From Methanoregula sp. (GTDB taxonomy: Archaea; Halobacteriota; Methanomicrobia; Methanomicrobiales; Methanospirillaceae), in NCBI GenBank assembly GCA_026625165.1, contig CP112999.1, forward strand, positions 2,110,863 through 2,174,862: a stretch of DNA of 64,000 nt, given 5' to 3'. Each line of letters begins with the position of its first letter. The first letter of the stretch is position 1. The notes below the pieces were generated by a model that saw nothing but the letters and a program-made list of their open reading frames with translations, had not been told where the DNA came from and searched no databases. Shown here piece by piece: positions 8,195 to 18,529 of this stretch. A program made the translations under genes and the position numbers.

Positions 8195-9067
8195 TTACCT
8201 GACGGTGATCATCGTCCCGACACCGTCATAGGTAAAGAGCTCGAGGAGGAGATTGTGCTCCACATTGCCATTAATAATATGGGCAAATGTCACACCGTTT
8301 TCAACAGCATTGATCACGGATGTAACCTTGGGGATCATGCCCTGTCCGATCGCGCCGGACTTTAACAGGCTGTTTGCCTCATCAATGGAGAGTTTCCGGT
8401 AGACTTTTGTCCTCGTCGCGTCCATGACCCCGTCGACATCTGTCATGTTGATCAGCTTGTATGCTTTAAGGGCAACTGCAATATCCCCTGCCGCAGTGTC
8501 GGCATTGATGTTCAGGCTCCCGCCGGACCTGTCAATAGCAATGGGAGCGATAACCGGGATGTGCTTGTTATCGAGAAGGATATTTAAGATGGCCGGGTCA
8601 ACCCATTCGATCTCCCCGACATGCCCTAGATCAACTTCCTGTTCGACTTCGCCGATCTTCACTTTTTGGGGGTCCATCTTGCGGGCGATGACCATGTTCC
8701 CATCATTGCCCGAGAGTCCGACACCACGTGCACCGCACTTAGCGATAAGCGACACGATCCCGTTGTTGATCTTTCCAACAAGCACCATCTGGGCGATCTC
8801 GAGTGTTTCCGTATCGGTCACCCTTAAACCCCCGACGAAAACAGATTCCTTTCCCATTTGTTTCATCTTTTCCGTGATCTCCGGGCCGCCGCCATGAACG
8901 AGAACGACACGGATGCCTACATAGTGCAGGAGCACCGCATCCCGGATTGCATTCTCGAGGACGACAGGGTCGACCATCGCATGCCCACCAAGTTTTATCA
9001 CAAGAGTCTTCCCATGGAACTGCTGGATATACGGCAGCGCCTCCATGAGCACATCCTCGCGTTTCAT
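8195..9067 (-). CDS. argB: acetylglutamate kinase
   Basis: A 290-residue amino-acid kinase that phosphorylates N-acetylglutamate, the second step of the acetylated arginine pathway. The glycine-rich nucleotide site 'VIKLGGHAM' (residues 23-31) and the substrate loop 'LVHGGGPEI' are intact, as is '[10 protein letters not shown]'. It is the last gene of the minus-strand arg operon: its ATG overlaps the argJ stop by four bases, implying translational coupling. Length and motifs are standard. Confidence 0.96.
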   Translation of the reverse strand: MKREDVLMEALPYIQQFHGKTLVIKLGGHAMVDPVVLENAIRDAVLLHYVGIRVVLVHGGGPEITEKMKQMGKESVFVGGLRVTDTETLEIAQMVLVGKINNGIVSLIAKCGARGVGLSGNDGNMVIARKMDPQKVKIGEVEQEVDLGHVGEIEWVDPAILNILLDNKHIPVIAPIAIDRSGGSLNINADTAAGDIAVALKAYKLINMTDVDGVMDATRTKVYRKLSIDEANSLLKSGAIGQGMIPKVTSVINAVENGVTFAHIINGNVEHNLLLELFTYDGVGTMITVR

Positions 9068-10221
9068 GTTGTGTACCTCCCGTTGATCTCCACGTATTTT
9101 TCTGTCAGGTCACATCCCCACGCGGTTGCCTTCTCTTTTCCTTGTGCAAAGTCGAGCTCGAATATGACCTTCTTTTTGTGCATCGCGGCTTTTGCTTTTT
9201 TTAAGTCTGCTATGACCTCGCCGTTTATTACCAAGGGGTAGCGCTCAGTGCCGTCACTGATCCAAAGGGAAACCGCATTGGGGTCAAACGGTACTCCGGC
9301 TCTGCCGGCAGCTGCTACAACCCGCCCCCAGTTCGGGTCTTCGCCGTAAACCGCAGTCTTTACCAATGGAGAGCCGATGACTGTGCGTGCAACTTCCGCA
9401 GCCGCTTCCTCGCTTGACGCTCCCCGTACAGTGACCTCGATAAGCTTTGTTGCCCCTTCCCCATCGGCTGCGATCTGCCGGGCAAGGGAGACACAGCATT
9501 CTTCCAGAGCTGTACAGAATTCGCGGTATGGTACCTTTCCCGCTTCCCCGGTAGCGGTACAGAGCGCGATGTCATTGGTGCTCGTGTCACCGTCGACGAC
9601 GACACGGTTAAATGACCTGCGTGTTGCCAGCCTGAGTGCCTGCAATAGCTGCCTCTGGCCAACGTCGGCATCGGTATAGAGGAACGCAAGCATCGTCCCC
9701 ATATTCGGTGCAATCATCCCGCTGCCCTTAGTGATGCCTCCCACAGAGAATGCCTCGTTCTTTGCCAGCGCATGTTTTGGGATTGTATCCGTGGTCATGA
9801 TTGCCTGAGCAGCTGCAGATTCCGCTGACCCACTCCGTGTCAGCTCCTTTGCCACATCCCGGCACTGGCGCTCGATAAGGGTGAGGTCGAGATACCTCCC
9901 GATAACCCCGGTACTTGCAACGCCGACAAGTGATGGGTCAAGATCGAGCACCTGACCTGCAATACCGGTCATTTTTTCCGCATCGGCATATCCACGCCTG
10001 CCGGTATACGCGTTTGCGCACCCGCTGTTAGCAACCACCGCCTCCAGTTTCCCCTTTTTGATGCGCTCGCGCATCAGCTCGATCGGGCCTGCCCTGACAA
10101 GGTTCTTGGTAAATACCCCTGCGGCAGTCCCGCTCGCACGGATAAGTGCAAGCCCGTACTTGCCTTCCTTGATGCCATTTGCCGTTACACCCTCAACAGC
10201 GCAGATGCTCTGGAACGTCAT
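9064..10221 (-). CDS. argJ: glutamate N-acetyltransferase / ornithine acetyltransferase
   Basis: A 385-residue ArgJ, an Ntn-fold enzyme that moves the acetyl group from acetylornithine to glutamate and so recycles it. The autoprocessing site '[18 protein letters not shown]' is present; cleavage before the threonine in it yields two subunits. '[10 protein letters not shown]' and '[17 protein letters not shown]' are also recognisable. It overlaps both neighbours by four bases (the CBS gene and argB). No argA gene lies in the window, so whether this ArgJ also uses acetyl-CoA cannot be judged. Confidence 0.96.
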   Translation of the reverse strand: MTFQSICAVEGVTANGIKEGKYGLALIRASGTAAGVFTKNLVRAGPIELMRERIKKGKLEAVVANSGCANAYTGRRGYADAEKMTGIAGQVLDLDPSLVGVASTGVIGRYLDLTLIERQCRDVAKELTRSGSAESAAAQAIMTTDTIPKHALAKNEAFSVGGITKGSGMIAPNMGTMLAFLYTDADVGQRQLLQALRLATRRSFNRVVVDGDTSTNDIALCTATGEAGKVPYREFCTALEECCVSLARQIAADGEGATKLIEVTVRGASSEEAAAEVARTVIGSPLVKTAVYGEDPNWGRVVAAAGRAGVPFDPNAVSLWISDGTERYPLVINGEVIADLKKAKAAMHKKKVIFELDFAQGKEKATAWGCDLTEKYVEINGRYTT

Positions 10222-10715
10222 GTGGCACCACCATTGTTTTTGTTGTCATAGGTCATCCCCACACCCTGCACGATATCTGCCCGTGCGATGATCCCGACAA
10301 GTTTCTTTCCCCGCACTACCGGTAGGCGGGAGATGCCCTCTTTTAACATCAGCGAGGCGGCAGCCTCAATATCCATATCCTCGGTTGCGGTGACCACCCG
10401 GTGCGTCATCACTTTTTTTACCGGGGTGTCACCAATGTTGCTCAACGCATGTTTTGTCTTTTCCCAGTTGATATACTCCCGGATCGGTATCTCAATGATT
10501 TCGAGAGGAGACGGGAGCCAGAGGTCATCCGAGATCCGTCCGGTCTCGAGCTGGGCGATGATATCAGATTCGGTAAGTATCCCTGCAAGGTTATTTCCTT
10601 CCATCACCGGAAGCCCTCCGATATGATGCTTCCTGAGCAGGGCAACCGCATCCCGCAGCGGCATGCCGGTCATGGCAACGATCGGTTCCTTTGTCATCAC
10701 ATCCTTTACTAGCAT
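10218..10715 (-). CDS. two-CBS-domain protein inside the arg operon
   Basis: A 165-residue protein consisting of a CBS pair ('VKDVMTKEPIVAMTG...GGLPVME' and 'VKKVMTHRVVTATEDMDIEAAASLMLKEGISRLPVV'). CBS pairs bind adenine nucleotides or S-adenosylmethionine and often act as sensors. The ATG at 10715 is preferred to a GTG at 10724 because GGTGGAT stands a few bases before it and overlaps the argC stop. It is embedded between argC and argJ with a four-base overlap to argJ, so it is cotranscribed with arginine synthesis genes; a regulatory link is inference. Confidence 0.9.
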   Translation of the reverse strand: MLVKDVMTKEPIVAMTGMPLRDAVALLRKHHIGGLPVMEGNNLAGILTESDIIAQLETGRISDDLWLPSPLEIIEIPIREYINWEKTKHALSNIGDTPVKKVMTHRVVTATEDMDIEAAASLMLKEGISRLPVVRGKKLVGIIARADIVQGVGMTYDNKNNGGAT

Positions 10716-10724
10716 TGCATCCAC

Positions 10725-11711
10725 CTAGGGTAACAGCCCGGCATGTTCCAGCCCGTCAGTCTCTTTGAATCCGCACATCAGGTTCATGTTCTGGATCGCC
10801 TGTCCGCTTGCCCCTTTGACAAGGTTGTCGATTGCTGATACCACCACTACCCGGTACCCTTCGGATTCTACCGCAAGGTCACAGAAGTTGCTTCCCCGTA
10901 CCGCAGCAAGCGAGGGCTTCTGGTACCGGACAAAATATTCATTTTTATAGAAATCCCGGTAGATTCTCTCGACTTCCTTGCTCTCCATCGGTTCGTTGAG
11001 GAGGATGTGTGCTGTGGTGAGAATGCCCCGGTTGACGGGGACGAGGTGCGGTGTGAAATAGCATTTCGCCTTTGATTTAAGGAACGAAAGCTCCTGTTTC
11101 ATCTCCGCAAGATGGCGGTGGGACGTCCATTTATACGGGCCGACATTGTCCCCGACATTTGGATAATGGGTTGTCGCCGATGGGTTGTCTCCCGCCCCGC
11201 TCACACCTGTTTTTGAATCGAAAATCACCGTGTGCGCCTGCCGGGCAAGAGGGGCGGCTGCCAGTGTAGCGCCTGTCGGAAAGCAACCGGGATTTGCGAC
11301 AAATTTTACACCGGTAACCTCTCTTCTGTGAAGCTCTGGGATGCCGTACGGTGCAGGAAAAAAATCCGTGTGTGTGACGCCGTACACTTTCTCGTAGACC
11401 TCTTTTGGTAAACGGTAATCCGCACTAAGGTCCACAACCCTGATCCCGCGGGAGAGCAGTTCTCCAACATAGGTCATTGCCGCAGTATGCGGGACTGCAA
11501 GAAATGCTACATCGGCGTCGATCGCATCGATATCGGGGTTCGTAAACGCAAGATCTGTAAATCCTTTCAGCTGGGGATGGATCTGGACGAGCCGCGTCCC
11601 TGCAAGCTTGCGGGAGGTGGCACAGTTGACTTCCGCTGATGAGTGATGATGCAGGAGCCGGACCAGCTCACCTCCCGCATACCCGGATGCCCCGATAATC
11701 GCAACCTTCAT
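10725..11711 (-). CDS. argC: N-acetyl-gamma-glutamyl-phosphate reductase
   Basis: A 328-residue ArgC, the NADPH-dependent reductase of the third arginine step. The Rossmann loop '[15 protein letters not shown]' (residues 5-19) and the active-site cysteine in '[12 protein letters not shown]' are intact, with '[11 protein letters not shown]' supplying the histidine. It is the first gene of the operon argC-CBS-argJ-argB. An AT-rich stretch with TTAAATTTTT-like sequence at about 11728-11742 is the probable promoter. Confidence 0.96.
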   Translation of the reverse strand: MKVAIIGASGYAGGELVRLLHHHSSAEVNCATSRKLAGTRLVQIHPQLKGFTDLAFTNPDIDAIDADVAFLAVPHTAAMTYVGELLSRGIRVVDLSADYRLPKEVYEKVYGVTHTDFFPAPYGIPELHRREVTGVKFVANPGCFPTGATLAAAPLARQAHTVIFDSKTGVSGAGDNPSATTHYPNVGDNVGPYKWTSHRHLAEMKQELSFLKSKAKCYFTPHLVPVNRGILTTAHILLNEPMESKEVERIYRDFYKNEYFVRYQKPSLAAVRGSNFCDLAVESEGYRVVVVSAIDNLVKGASGQAIQNMNLMCGFKETDGLEHAGLLP

Positions 11712-11831
11712 GCATCAATGTTTTTTTGTTAAAAATTTAATCCTTTTTGGATATTTCCCGGATTATTAGGTAATTTCCCGATATTTTTAAAAAACAGGAT
11801 GTTTTAGGTCCGGACTGGTGCGCGGAACAGG

Positions 11832-12746
11832 TCACGGCTGTTCCCGTTTCCGCTGGCAAACCCCATAGAGGCGCTGCGCGAGCAGCTCGATCCTCTGGCG
11901 TTCTTCGAGCCCATCGAGAAGATCGGTGGGGAGCGATTCCATACCCCCGCGGGCTCCAAGATATGCCCCGCAGACAAGCGCGATAGTATCCGTATTTCCC
12001 CCAACATTAGCGGCTACGGTGAGGAGGTCCGGGGGGTGCTGGTACCGACTGATCAGGAAGAATGCAACCGGCAGTGTCTGGAATACCGATACATCATGGC
12101 CGATCTTGAGCACAGCAGTCTCAGCATCGACACCTTCCCGCTCAAGCATGAGGGCGTTTCGTATCCGTCCACCGAGCACGTCATCCTCTACCGATGCCTT
12201 TTTCTCCGCTTGCCGGATTGCATCACCACTCCCGTTGATCGTATAATAGATTAGGACGGAAAGTGTTGCAACCGCAGCATGGGCTGCCGGGTGAGTATGG
12301 GTGACATTGCAGGCGCGGACAGCCCGCTCGACAGCTTCAGAGAGATCTGAGTATGCAAGGGCAAACGGGATGGCGAGAGCAAGACAGCCGGCAGTCGTTG
12401 ACTTGACCCCAGCACTTGAGGGGTTGTCCCGGATCATATGCTCACAGGCAGCTGACACCGAGCCATCAGGGAACCTGAATCCGCCGCGGGCATAGAGTTC
12501 CCTTAGAGCTTCAGCATACCGGTCCTCATTGAACCGCCCGTCCGCAAGCAGGGTACCGGCAAGGATCATCAGCTGCGTATCATCGGTGAACTGCCCGGCC
12601 TTTAGCCCCGCATTGGGGTGACCCTTGTACGCCCGTCGGTATCCATACCGCATCTTCTGCAGGTTTGGCGATGTGCTCTCGTTGGGCATGCCGAGCGCGT
12701 CGCCAATTGCGGCACCCAGCAGACATCCCTTGAATTTCTCCAGCAT
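11832..12746 (-). CDS. ADP-ribosylglycohydrolase (DraG-like)
   Basis: A 304-residue DraG-family hydrolase that removes ADP-ribose from modified proteins or nucleic acids. The di-metal signatures are present: 'GCLLGAAIGDALGMPNE' near the N terminus, T54-D55-D56 in 'QFTDDTQ', and 'GGNTDTIA' near residue 250. The ATG at 12746 is chosen because the family begins with this first motif; an in-frame extension to 12914 adds 56 residues unlike the family. No nif or draT gene is nearby, so the target is open. Confidence 0.9.
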   Translation of the reverse strand: MLEKFKGCLLGAAIGDALGMPNESTSPNLQKMRYGYRRAYKGHPNAGLKAGQFTDDTQLMILAGTLLADGRFNEDRYAEALRELYARGGFRFPDGSVSAACEHMIRDNPSSAGVKSTTAGCLALAIPFALAYSDLSEAVERAVRACNVTHTHPAAHAAVATLSVLIYYTINGSGDAIRQAEKKASVEDDVLGGRIRNALMLEREGVDAETAVLKIGHDVSVFQTLPVAFFLISRYQHPPDLLTVAANVGGNTDTIALVCGAYLGARGGMESLPTDLLDGLEERQRIELLAQRLYGVCQRKREQP

Positions 12747-12937
12747 TGATCCTATATTGAAAAACCCCGATAGATAACTCTTATTATATCCTGAGTGCAT
12801 CCTGCGCGCTGGCAAAAATTCACACAAAATAGCTGGTATTTTTGTCAGATCCATTGAAAAATAATTTCCCCCGTAGTTTTTTTGGGAGACTGTGAAATAT
12901 TCCGATGTGATCAAACTGTCGAATTGGTCTTCGACAA

Positions 12938-12984
12938 ATTATAAATATGATGTTTAGCATGATTAATAATGTAAAATTGGTGAA
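12938..12984 (+). promoter_or_regulatory. promoter and leader of the first acs gene
   Basis: AATTATAAATAT at 12938-12949 is a strong archaeal TATA candidate. The leader from 12960 reads TGATTAATAATGTAAA, a string that recurs ahead of the second acs gene, and GGTGA at 12979-12983 is the ribosome site for the ATG at 12988. Confidence 0.65.
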
Positions 12985-12987
12985 CAC

Positions 12988-15051
12988 ATGGCGACCAAAG
13001 AAGTTACAGAAACATCAGAAGTGGAGATAGCTGTCCACTGGAAAGAAGAGGGATATTATTATCCTTCGGCACAGTTCATCGCCCAGGCAAACATGACGGA
13101 TGAGACCGTCTTTGACCGTTTCGGTCTTGATAAGGTCCCAAACTGCTTCAAGGAATATGCAGACCTTCTTGACTGGTATGAATACTGGCAAACGATCCTT
13201 GACACGAGCGATGCTCCCTGCTGGAAGTGGTTTGCAGGCGGGAAAATAAATGCCAGCTATAACTGCATTGACAGGCATCTTGCAAAGAACAGGAATAAAA
13301 CTGCGATCCATTTCGTCTCCGAACCTGAAAATGAAAAAGTTGAACATGTAACATATCAGGAATTGTATGTTCGTGTTAACGAATTCGCAGCACTTTTACG
13401 GGACTTTGCTGGTCTGAAAGCCGGGGACAGGGTAACCCTTCACCTGCCTATGACTGCCGAACTTCCGATTACCATGCTTGCATGTGCTAGACTGGGTGTT
13501 ATTCATTCGCAAGTATTCGGGGGATTCAGTGGCAAGGCTGCTGCTGACAGGATAGTCGATTCGGGAAGCAGGGTATTAATCACAATGGATTCTTACTACA
13601 GGAGTGGAGCACTTCTTGATCATAAGGAAAAAGCTGACATCGCTGTTGAAGAGGCAGAGAAGGCCGGGCAGGTTGTCGATAAAGTCCTTGTGTGGCAGCG
13701 TTATCCCGGTAAATATTCAGCACAGACTCCGATGGTTGAAGGACGCGATTTCTTTGTTAATGATCTGTTAACGAAGTATTATGGAGCAAGAATAGATCCC
13801 GTCCCGATGCCGGCTGAAGCCCCACTGTTCCTGATGTATACAAGCGGCACAACCGGAAAACCAAAAGGATGCCAGCACAGCACCGGCGGCTATCTTGCCT
13901 ATGTTGCAGGAACGTCAAAATATATCCAGGATATTCATCCCGAAGACGTTTACTGGTGCATGGCTGATATCGGCTGGATTACCGGGCATTCTTACATCGT
14001 TTACGGGCCTCTTGCCCTTTGTGCATCCACGGTAATTTATGAGGGTGTACCCACATATCCCGATGCGGGGCGTTGCTGGAGAATAGCCCAGGACCTTGGT
14101 GTAAATATCTTCCATACTTCCCCGACCGCTATCCGGGCCTTAAGAAAGGTTGGTCCTGACGAACCGGCAAAGTATAATTATGAATTCAAGCACATGACAA
14201 CCGTTGGTGAACCAATAGAGCCGGAAGTATGGAAATGGTATTATCATGAAGTCGGGAAGGGCAAGGCAGTGATTGTAGACACCTGGTGGCAGACAGAAAC
14301 CGGTGGCTTTTTGTGCAGCACCTTGCCCGCATTAAAACCCATGAAACCGGGCAGTGCAGGTCACGGGATGCCCGGAATCCATCCGATTATATATGATGAA
14401 GACGGGAAGGTTATCCCCTCAGGGGCAGGGAAGGCGGGCAATATCTGCATCCAGAATCCATGGCCCGGTTCATTCCAGACGATATGGGGTGACCGCGACA
14501 GGTATGTCAGTACATATTATGCAAGATATTGCAAGGATAAAAACAGCAAGGACTGGAGAGACTGGCCATATCTGGCAGGTGATGCGGCCGTACAGGCCAA
14601 AGACGGTTATTACCGTATACTGGGCAGAATCGATGACGTCATCAATGTATCCGGACACAGGCTTGGAACAAAGGAACTCGAATCGGCGGCACTAACCGTT
14701 CCTGAAGTAGCAGAGGCTGCAGTCGTTCCGGTTAATGATGAGATCAAAGGCAAAGTTCCGGATCTTTATGTTGCGCTGAAACCCGGGTTCAAGGCGAGCA
14801 CTAAACTTGAGAAAAAGATTTCTGATGCCCTTGCCAAGGAGATCGGGCCTATAGCTAAACCGAAAAAAGTATGGATTGTAACTGATATGCCTAAGACCCG
14901 GTCAGGAAAGATTATGAGGCGGGTGCTCGGGGCAATATCGAACAACAGAGATGTGGGGGATATCACTACACTTGCAAATCCCGAGATAGTTGAAGAGATT
15001 TCGAAGATGGTCTGGCCGAGTCACAGTAACGGCACTGGTGAAGTGGTGTAA
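12988..15051 (+). CDS. acs: acetyl-CoA synthetase (acetate-CoA ligase), copy 1
   Basis: A 687-residue AMP-forming acyl-CoA synthetase. It has the adenylation loop 'MYTSGTTGKPKG', the core 'VDTWWQTETGG' whose paired tryptophans favour acetate-size substrates, the hinge 'YRILGRIDDVINVSGHRLG' and the catalytic lysine in 'PKTRSGKIMRR' near the C terminus. The enzyme makes acetyl-CoA from acetate, ATP and CoA. It is longer than usual and has 'GTKELESA' where classical Acs has GTAEIESA, so propionate or another short acid is possible. It is followed after 27 bases by an OFA transporter gene, suggesting uptake and activation of the same acid. Confidence 0.88.
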   Translation: MATKEVTETSEVEIAVHWKEEGYYYPSAQFIAQANMTDETVFDRFGLDKVPNCFKEYADLLDWYEYWQTILDTSDAPCWKWFAGGKINASYNCIDRHLAKNRNKTAIHFVSEPENEKVEHVTYQELYVRVNEFAALLRDFAGLKAGDRVTLHLPMTAELPITMLACARLGVIHSQVFGGFSGKAAADRIVDSGSRVLITMDSYYRSGALLDHKEKADIAVEEAEKAGQVVDKVLVWQRYPGKYSAQTPMVEGRDFFVNDLLTKYYGARIDPVPMPAEAPLFLMYTSGTTGKPKGCQHSTGGYLAYVAGTSKYIQDIHPEDVYWCMADIGWITGHSYIVYGPLALCASTVIYEGVPTYPDAGRCWRIAQDLGVNIFHTSPTAIRALRKVGPDEPAKYNYEFKHMTTVGEPIEPEVWKWYYHEVGKGKAVIVDTWWQTETGGFLCSTLPALKPMKPGSAGHGMPGIHPIIYDEDGKVIPSGAGKAGNICIQNPWPGSFQTIWGDRDRYVSTYYARYCKDKNSKDWRDWPYLAGDAAVQAKDGYYRILGRIDDVINVSGHRLGTKELESAALTVPEVAEAAVVPVNDEIKGKVPDLYVALKPGFKASTKLEKKISDALAKEIGPIAKPKKVWIVTDMPKTRSGKIMRRVLGAISNNRDVGDITTLANPEIVEEISKMVWPSHSNGTGEVV

Positions 15052-15078
15052 TCTTCCTTCTAATCCGGAGCGTGTGGA

Positions 15079-16332
15079 ATGAGTGAAATTAATGATAAAA
15101 TTTTAGGTATAGATGCTGAAAAAGGGCGCTGGGTTCTTGTCATTCTCGGTTTGATCATCAACCTATGTCTTGGTTCGGTATATGCGTGGAGTGTGTTTGT
15201 TGCACCGCTCACGAATTATTTCACGAAGGATCTGGGCCAGGCAGTCACGACAAGCGAGATCCTGCTGCCATTTTCCGTGTTTTTGGCATTCTTTGCCATT
15301 GCCATGCCGTTTACCGGCAAATATATTGAAAAATATGGTCCGCGGAACATCACTATTGTCGGAGGGTGCCTCACGGGGCTTGGGTGGCTTCTGTCTTCGT
15401 TTGCCGGGTCCGTACAGTTGCTCTACCTGTTCTATGGAGTGATCGCAGGAGTTGGTGTGGGAATTGCCTATGGTGTACCCATTGCGGTTTCTGCACGCTG
15501 GTTCCCTGACCGCCGCGGGCTTGCCGTTGGGCTGACGGTTCTCGGATTCGGGTTCTCGGCAGTTCTGACTGCCAATATTGCAGGATTCCTCATCGGTGCC
15601 TCTGGGGTCATGAACACCTTCAGGGTGTTCGGCATCGCATTTATCATCCTTATCATTCTGCTTTCATTGCCCCTGAAATTCCCTGCAGCAGGATGGAAGC
15701 CGGCCGGATGGAACCCGCCTGCGCTAAAACCAGGAGAGGAGATCTGTGAGTGTGACCGTGGAAAGATGTTAAAAACATCCACATTCTACGGGCTCTGGGC
15801 CTGTTACTTCATCGGCTGTCTTGCCGGGCTGATGGCGATTGGTATAGCAAAGCCCGTGGGCGTTGATGTTGGTGTGGAGGCCGGGCTTGCCACGATGCTC
15901 GTCGGAGTCTTTGCAGTATTCAACGGCTTTGGGCGCCCGGTCTTTGGCACCCTTACGGATAAGCTGACCCCCCGGAATACCGCGATGATATCCTTTGTCC
16001 TGATCGCACTGGCATCACTGCTCATCTGGCAGATGCCGACAGTGCCAGTTTATGTCCTTGCCTTTGTCATTCTCTGGGGATGTCTCGGAGGCTGGCTTGC
16101 AATCGCTCCGACCGCGACAGCAAGTTACTTTGGCACCTGTGATTATCCACGATGCTATGGCGTGATGTTCCTTGCATACGGGGCAGGGGGCATTGTCGGA
16201 CCGCAGTTGGCCGGGTTCATTAAAACATCAACAGGATCATACATGGGTGTGTTCCCCTATGTTCTTGTCCTTGCAGTGGTCGGTATTGTCATCGCATTCA
16301 CCCTGATGAAACCGCCAAAGGCACAACAATAA
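15079..16332 (+). CDS. MFS transporter, OFA (oxalate/formate antiporter) family
   Basis: A 417-residue major facilitator protein with about twelve membrane helices and the OFA features 'GSVYAWSVFVAPL' in helix 1 and 'GVGIAYGVPIAVSARWFPDRRGLAVG' in the loop after helix 4. OFA proteins carry small monocarboxylates or dicarboxylates such as formate, oxalate, lactate or acetate. The pairing with acs makes acetate the most reasonable guess, but the sequence does not fix the substrate. GGAG stands a few bases before the ATG at 15079. A nearly identical but broken copy lies at 18530-19791. Confidence 0.88.
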   Translation: MSEINDKILGIDAEKGRWVLVILGLIINLCLGSVYAWSVFVAPLTNYFTKDLGQAVTTSEILLPFSVFLAFFAIAMPFTGKYIEKYGPRNITIVGGCLTGLGWLLSSFAGSVQLLYLFYGVIAGVGVGIAYGVPIAVSARWFPDRRGLAVGLTVLGFGFSAVLTANIAGFLIGASGVMNTFRVFGIAFIILIILLSLPLKFPAAGWKPAGWNPPALKPGEEICECDRGKMLKTSTFYGLWACYFIGCLAGLMAIGIAKPVGVDVGVEAGLATMLVGVFAVFNGFGRPVFGTLTDKLTPRNTAMISFVLIALASLLIWQMPTVPVYVLAFVILWGCLGGWLAIAPTATASYFGTCDYPRCYGVMFLAYGAGGIVGPQLAGFIKTSTGSYMGVFPYVLVLAVVGIVIAFTLMKPPKAQQ

Positions 16333-16492
16333 AATCAAAACCGCCATTTTTGAAATAATTGATAAAAGACTGTATCGCTGTTCATTTGTTTTGCAGGTCT
16401 GTCGATGGAGCCAGATGGTACTATAATCTTTCCTTTCACAAAAATATACATGAAGGCAGAAGGGGGTTCCTTTTTTGAACAATCCCTTAATT

Positions 16493-16534
16493 TTTTATAC
16501 GATTCTGTTGTGATTAATAATGTAAATTAGGAGC
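16493..16534 (+). promoter_or_regulatory. promoter and leader of the second acs gene
   Basis: TTTTTTATAC near 16493-16501 is a TATA candidate. At 16511 the string TGATTAATAATGTAAA repeats the leader of the first acs gene exactly, followed by a GGAG ribosome site before the ATG at 16539. Confidence 0.6.
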
Positions 16535-16538
16535 GAAC

Positions 16539-18434
16539 ATGGCTGACAACTTCGACGTCAAACTTGTTGAGGAGATGAAATATTATACACCAGGTCCGGA
16601 ATACAAGCGAAATTCCTGGATTGGGGATTACCAGAAGGCTTATGATGAGTTCCTTGCAGACCCCGATGCATTCTGGAGCGGGATTGCACAACAGCTTGAC
16701 TGGATCAAGCCCTGGGATGCTGTAAAAGAGTGGAAGTATCCCTATGCCAGGTGGTTCACGAATGCAAAACTCAATATTACCGCAAACTGTCTTGACCGGC
16801 ATGTCAATAACCACCGGCGGAACAAGGTCGCCCTGATCTGGCGGGGGGAGGGAGGGGCGGAGCGGATTTACACGTACCAGAAACTCCTGTCCCACGTGAT
16901 GCGATTTGCAAATGCATTAAAGAAAATCGGAGTGAAAAAAGGTGACCGCGTCTGTATTTATATGCCGCTTGTCCCGGAACAGGTCATTGCGATGCTTGCC
17001 TGCGCACGGATCGGTGCAACGCACAGTGTGGTATTCGCAGGATTCGCCGCAGCAGCATTAAACATGCGAATTCAGGATGCCGAAGCAAAGGTCGTAATAA
17101 CCGCGGATATTGCAGTACGCCGCGGCAAAGCTATCCAGCTCAAGGCAATCGTTGATGAGGCCCTGATCCACGCTCCTACGGTAGAGCATGTCATTGTGCT
17201 CCGGAGGAAAGATCCGTCTGTCGATCTCCACCCAACCCGGGAGCTGGATTTCTATACGGTGATGGATGATGTTTCTGATGACTGCCCGCCTGAAGTAATG
17301 GACGCCGAGGACCCGCTTTTCATATTATACACGAGCGGATCCACCGGAAAACCAAAAGGAGTTGTGCATACCACGGGCGGCTATATGGTCGGAACCTATT
17401 ACACCAGTAAATATGTCTTTGATATCAAGGACAACGACATTTTCTGGTGTACTGCTGATCCAGGCTGGGTTACCGGGCACAGTTATATTGTCTACGGTCC
17501 CCTAGCGGTTGGTGCAACGGTATTCATTACAGAGCTCACTCCCGATTTTCCTGATGCGGGCAGCTGGTGGAGCCTCATTGAGGAACAGAAGATCACGATA
17601 TTATACACTGCACCAACCGCCATCCGTACATTCATGAAGGTCGGGGATAGCTGGCCCAACAAATATAATCTGAAATCCCTGCGCATCATCGGTTCTGTCG
17701 GTGAGCCATTAAATCCGGAGGCATTTGAGTGGTACTATCATGTGATCGGAAAGGATCGGTGCCCCATTGTTGACACTTGGTGGCAGACAGAAACGGGCAT
17801 GCAGATGATCACCACTATGATCGGCGAAAAGATGCGCCCGGGATTTGCAGGAAAAGCAATTCCCGGTGTTGAGGCAGATGTGGTGGATAAATCCGGAAAA
17901 CCTGTCCTGGCGAACACCATGGGATTCCTTGTCATCAAATCACCGTGGCCTGCCATGCTGCGAACATTATACAAAGATGATGAACGGTACCGGAAGTACT
18001 GGTACACCATCAATAACTGTTATACAGCGGGCGACCTTGCAGTCAAGGGCAAAGAGGGCAATATCATGATTCTCGGGCGTTCTGATGACATCATCATCGT
18101 TTCCGGTCACAATATCGGCACCGCTGAAGTGGAGAGTGCTCTCGTATCCCATAAGGCAGTGGCAGAGGCCGCCGTCATTGGCAAACCGGATCCGGTGAAA
18201 GGGAACTCGATCAAAGCATTTGTGATTCTCCGTCTTGGTTTCCAGAAAAGTGACAACCTTATTCAGGATCTTGTTCACCATGTGCGGACGACGTTGGGGC
18301 CGATTGCAGTTCCCCATGAGATTGAATTTGTTGATAAACTGCCAAAGACCCGCAGCGGGAAGATCATGAGGAGGGTGCTCAAGGCAAAGGAGATGGGAAT
18401 GGATCCAGGCGATGTATCAACGCTGGAGGAGTAA
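16539..18434 (+). CDS. acs: acetyl-CoA synthetase (acetate-CoA ligase), copy 2
   Basis: A 631-residue AMP-forming acetyl-CoA synthetase of standard length. Motifs in order are 'LYTSGSTGKPKG', 'VDTWWQTETG', 'IMILGRSDDIIIVSGHNIGTAEVESA' and the catalytic lysine in 'PKTRSGKIMRR'. It is only moderately similar to the copy at 12988, with a shorter region before the hinge, so the two are separate enzymes and not a fresh duplication. It likely activates acetate for carbon assimilation. The following OFA transporter copy is frameshifted. Confidence 0.9.
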   Translation: MADNFDVKLVEEMKYYTPGPEYKRNSWIGDYQKAYDEFLADPDAFWSGIAQQLDWIKPWDAVKEWKYPYARWFTNAKLNITANCLDRHVNNHRRNKVALIWRGEGGAERIYTYQKLLSHVMRFANALKKIGVKKGDRVCIYMPLVPEQVIAMLACARIGATHSVVFAGFAAAALNMRIQDAEAKVVITADIAVRRGKAIQLKAIVDEALIHAPTVEHVIVLRRKDPSVDLHPTRELDFYTVMDDVSDDCPPEVMDAEDPLFILYTSGSTGKPKGVVHTTGGYMVGTYYTSKYVFDIKDNDIFWCTADPGWVTGHSYIVYGPLAVGATVFITELTPDFPDAGSWWSLIEEQKITILYTAPTAIRTFMKVGDSWPNKYNLKSLRIIGSVGEPLNPEAFEWYYHVIGKDRCPIVDTWWQTETGMQMITTMIGEKMRPGFAGKAIPGVEADVVDKSGKPVLANTMGFLVIKSPWPAMLRTLYKDDERYRKYWYTINNCYTAGDLAVKGKEGNIMILGRSDDIIIVSGHNIGTAEVESALVSHKAVAEAAVIGKPDPVKGNSIKAFVILRLGFQKSDNLIQDLVHHVRTTLGPIAVPHEIEFVDKLPKTRSGKIMRRVLKAKEMGMDPGDVSTLEE

Positions 18435-18529
18435 AATCCCCAATTTTTTGTATGACTGCTGAACAAAAGGAAAAAAATGCAAAAAAATTTAATCTGATTG
18501 AAATTTTCCTCTCTCTCTGGAGCGTGCGA

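Noticed and set aside
12747..12914. 56-residue N-terminal extension of the ADP-ribosylglycohydrolase
   Set aside because: The family begins at the GDALG-containing motif, and the added residues look like translated promoter DNA.
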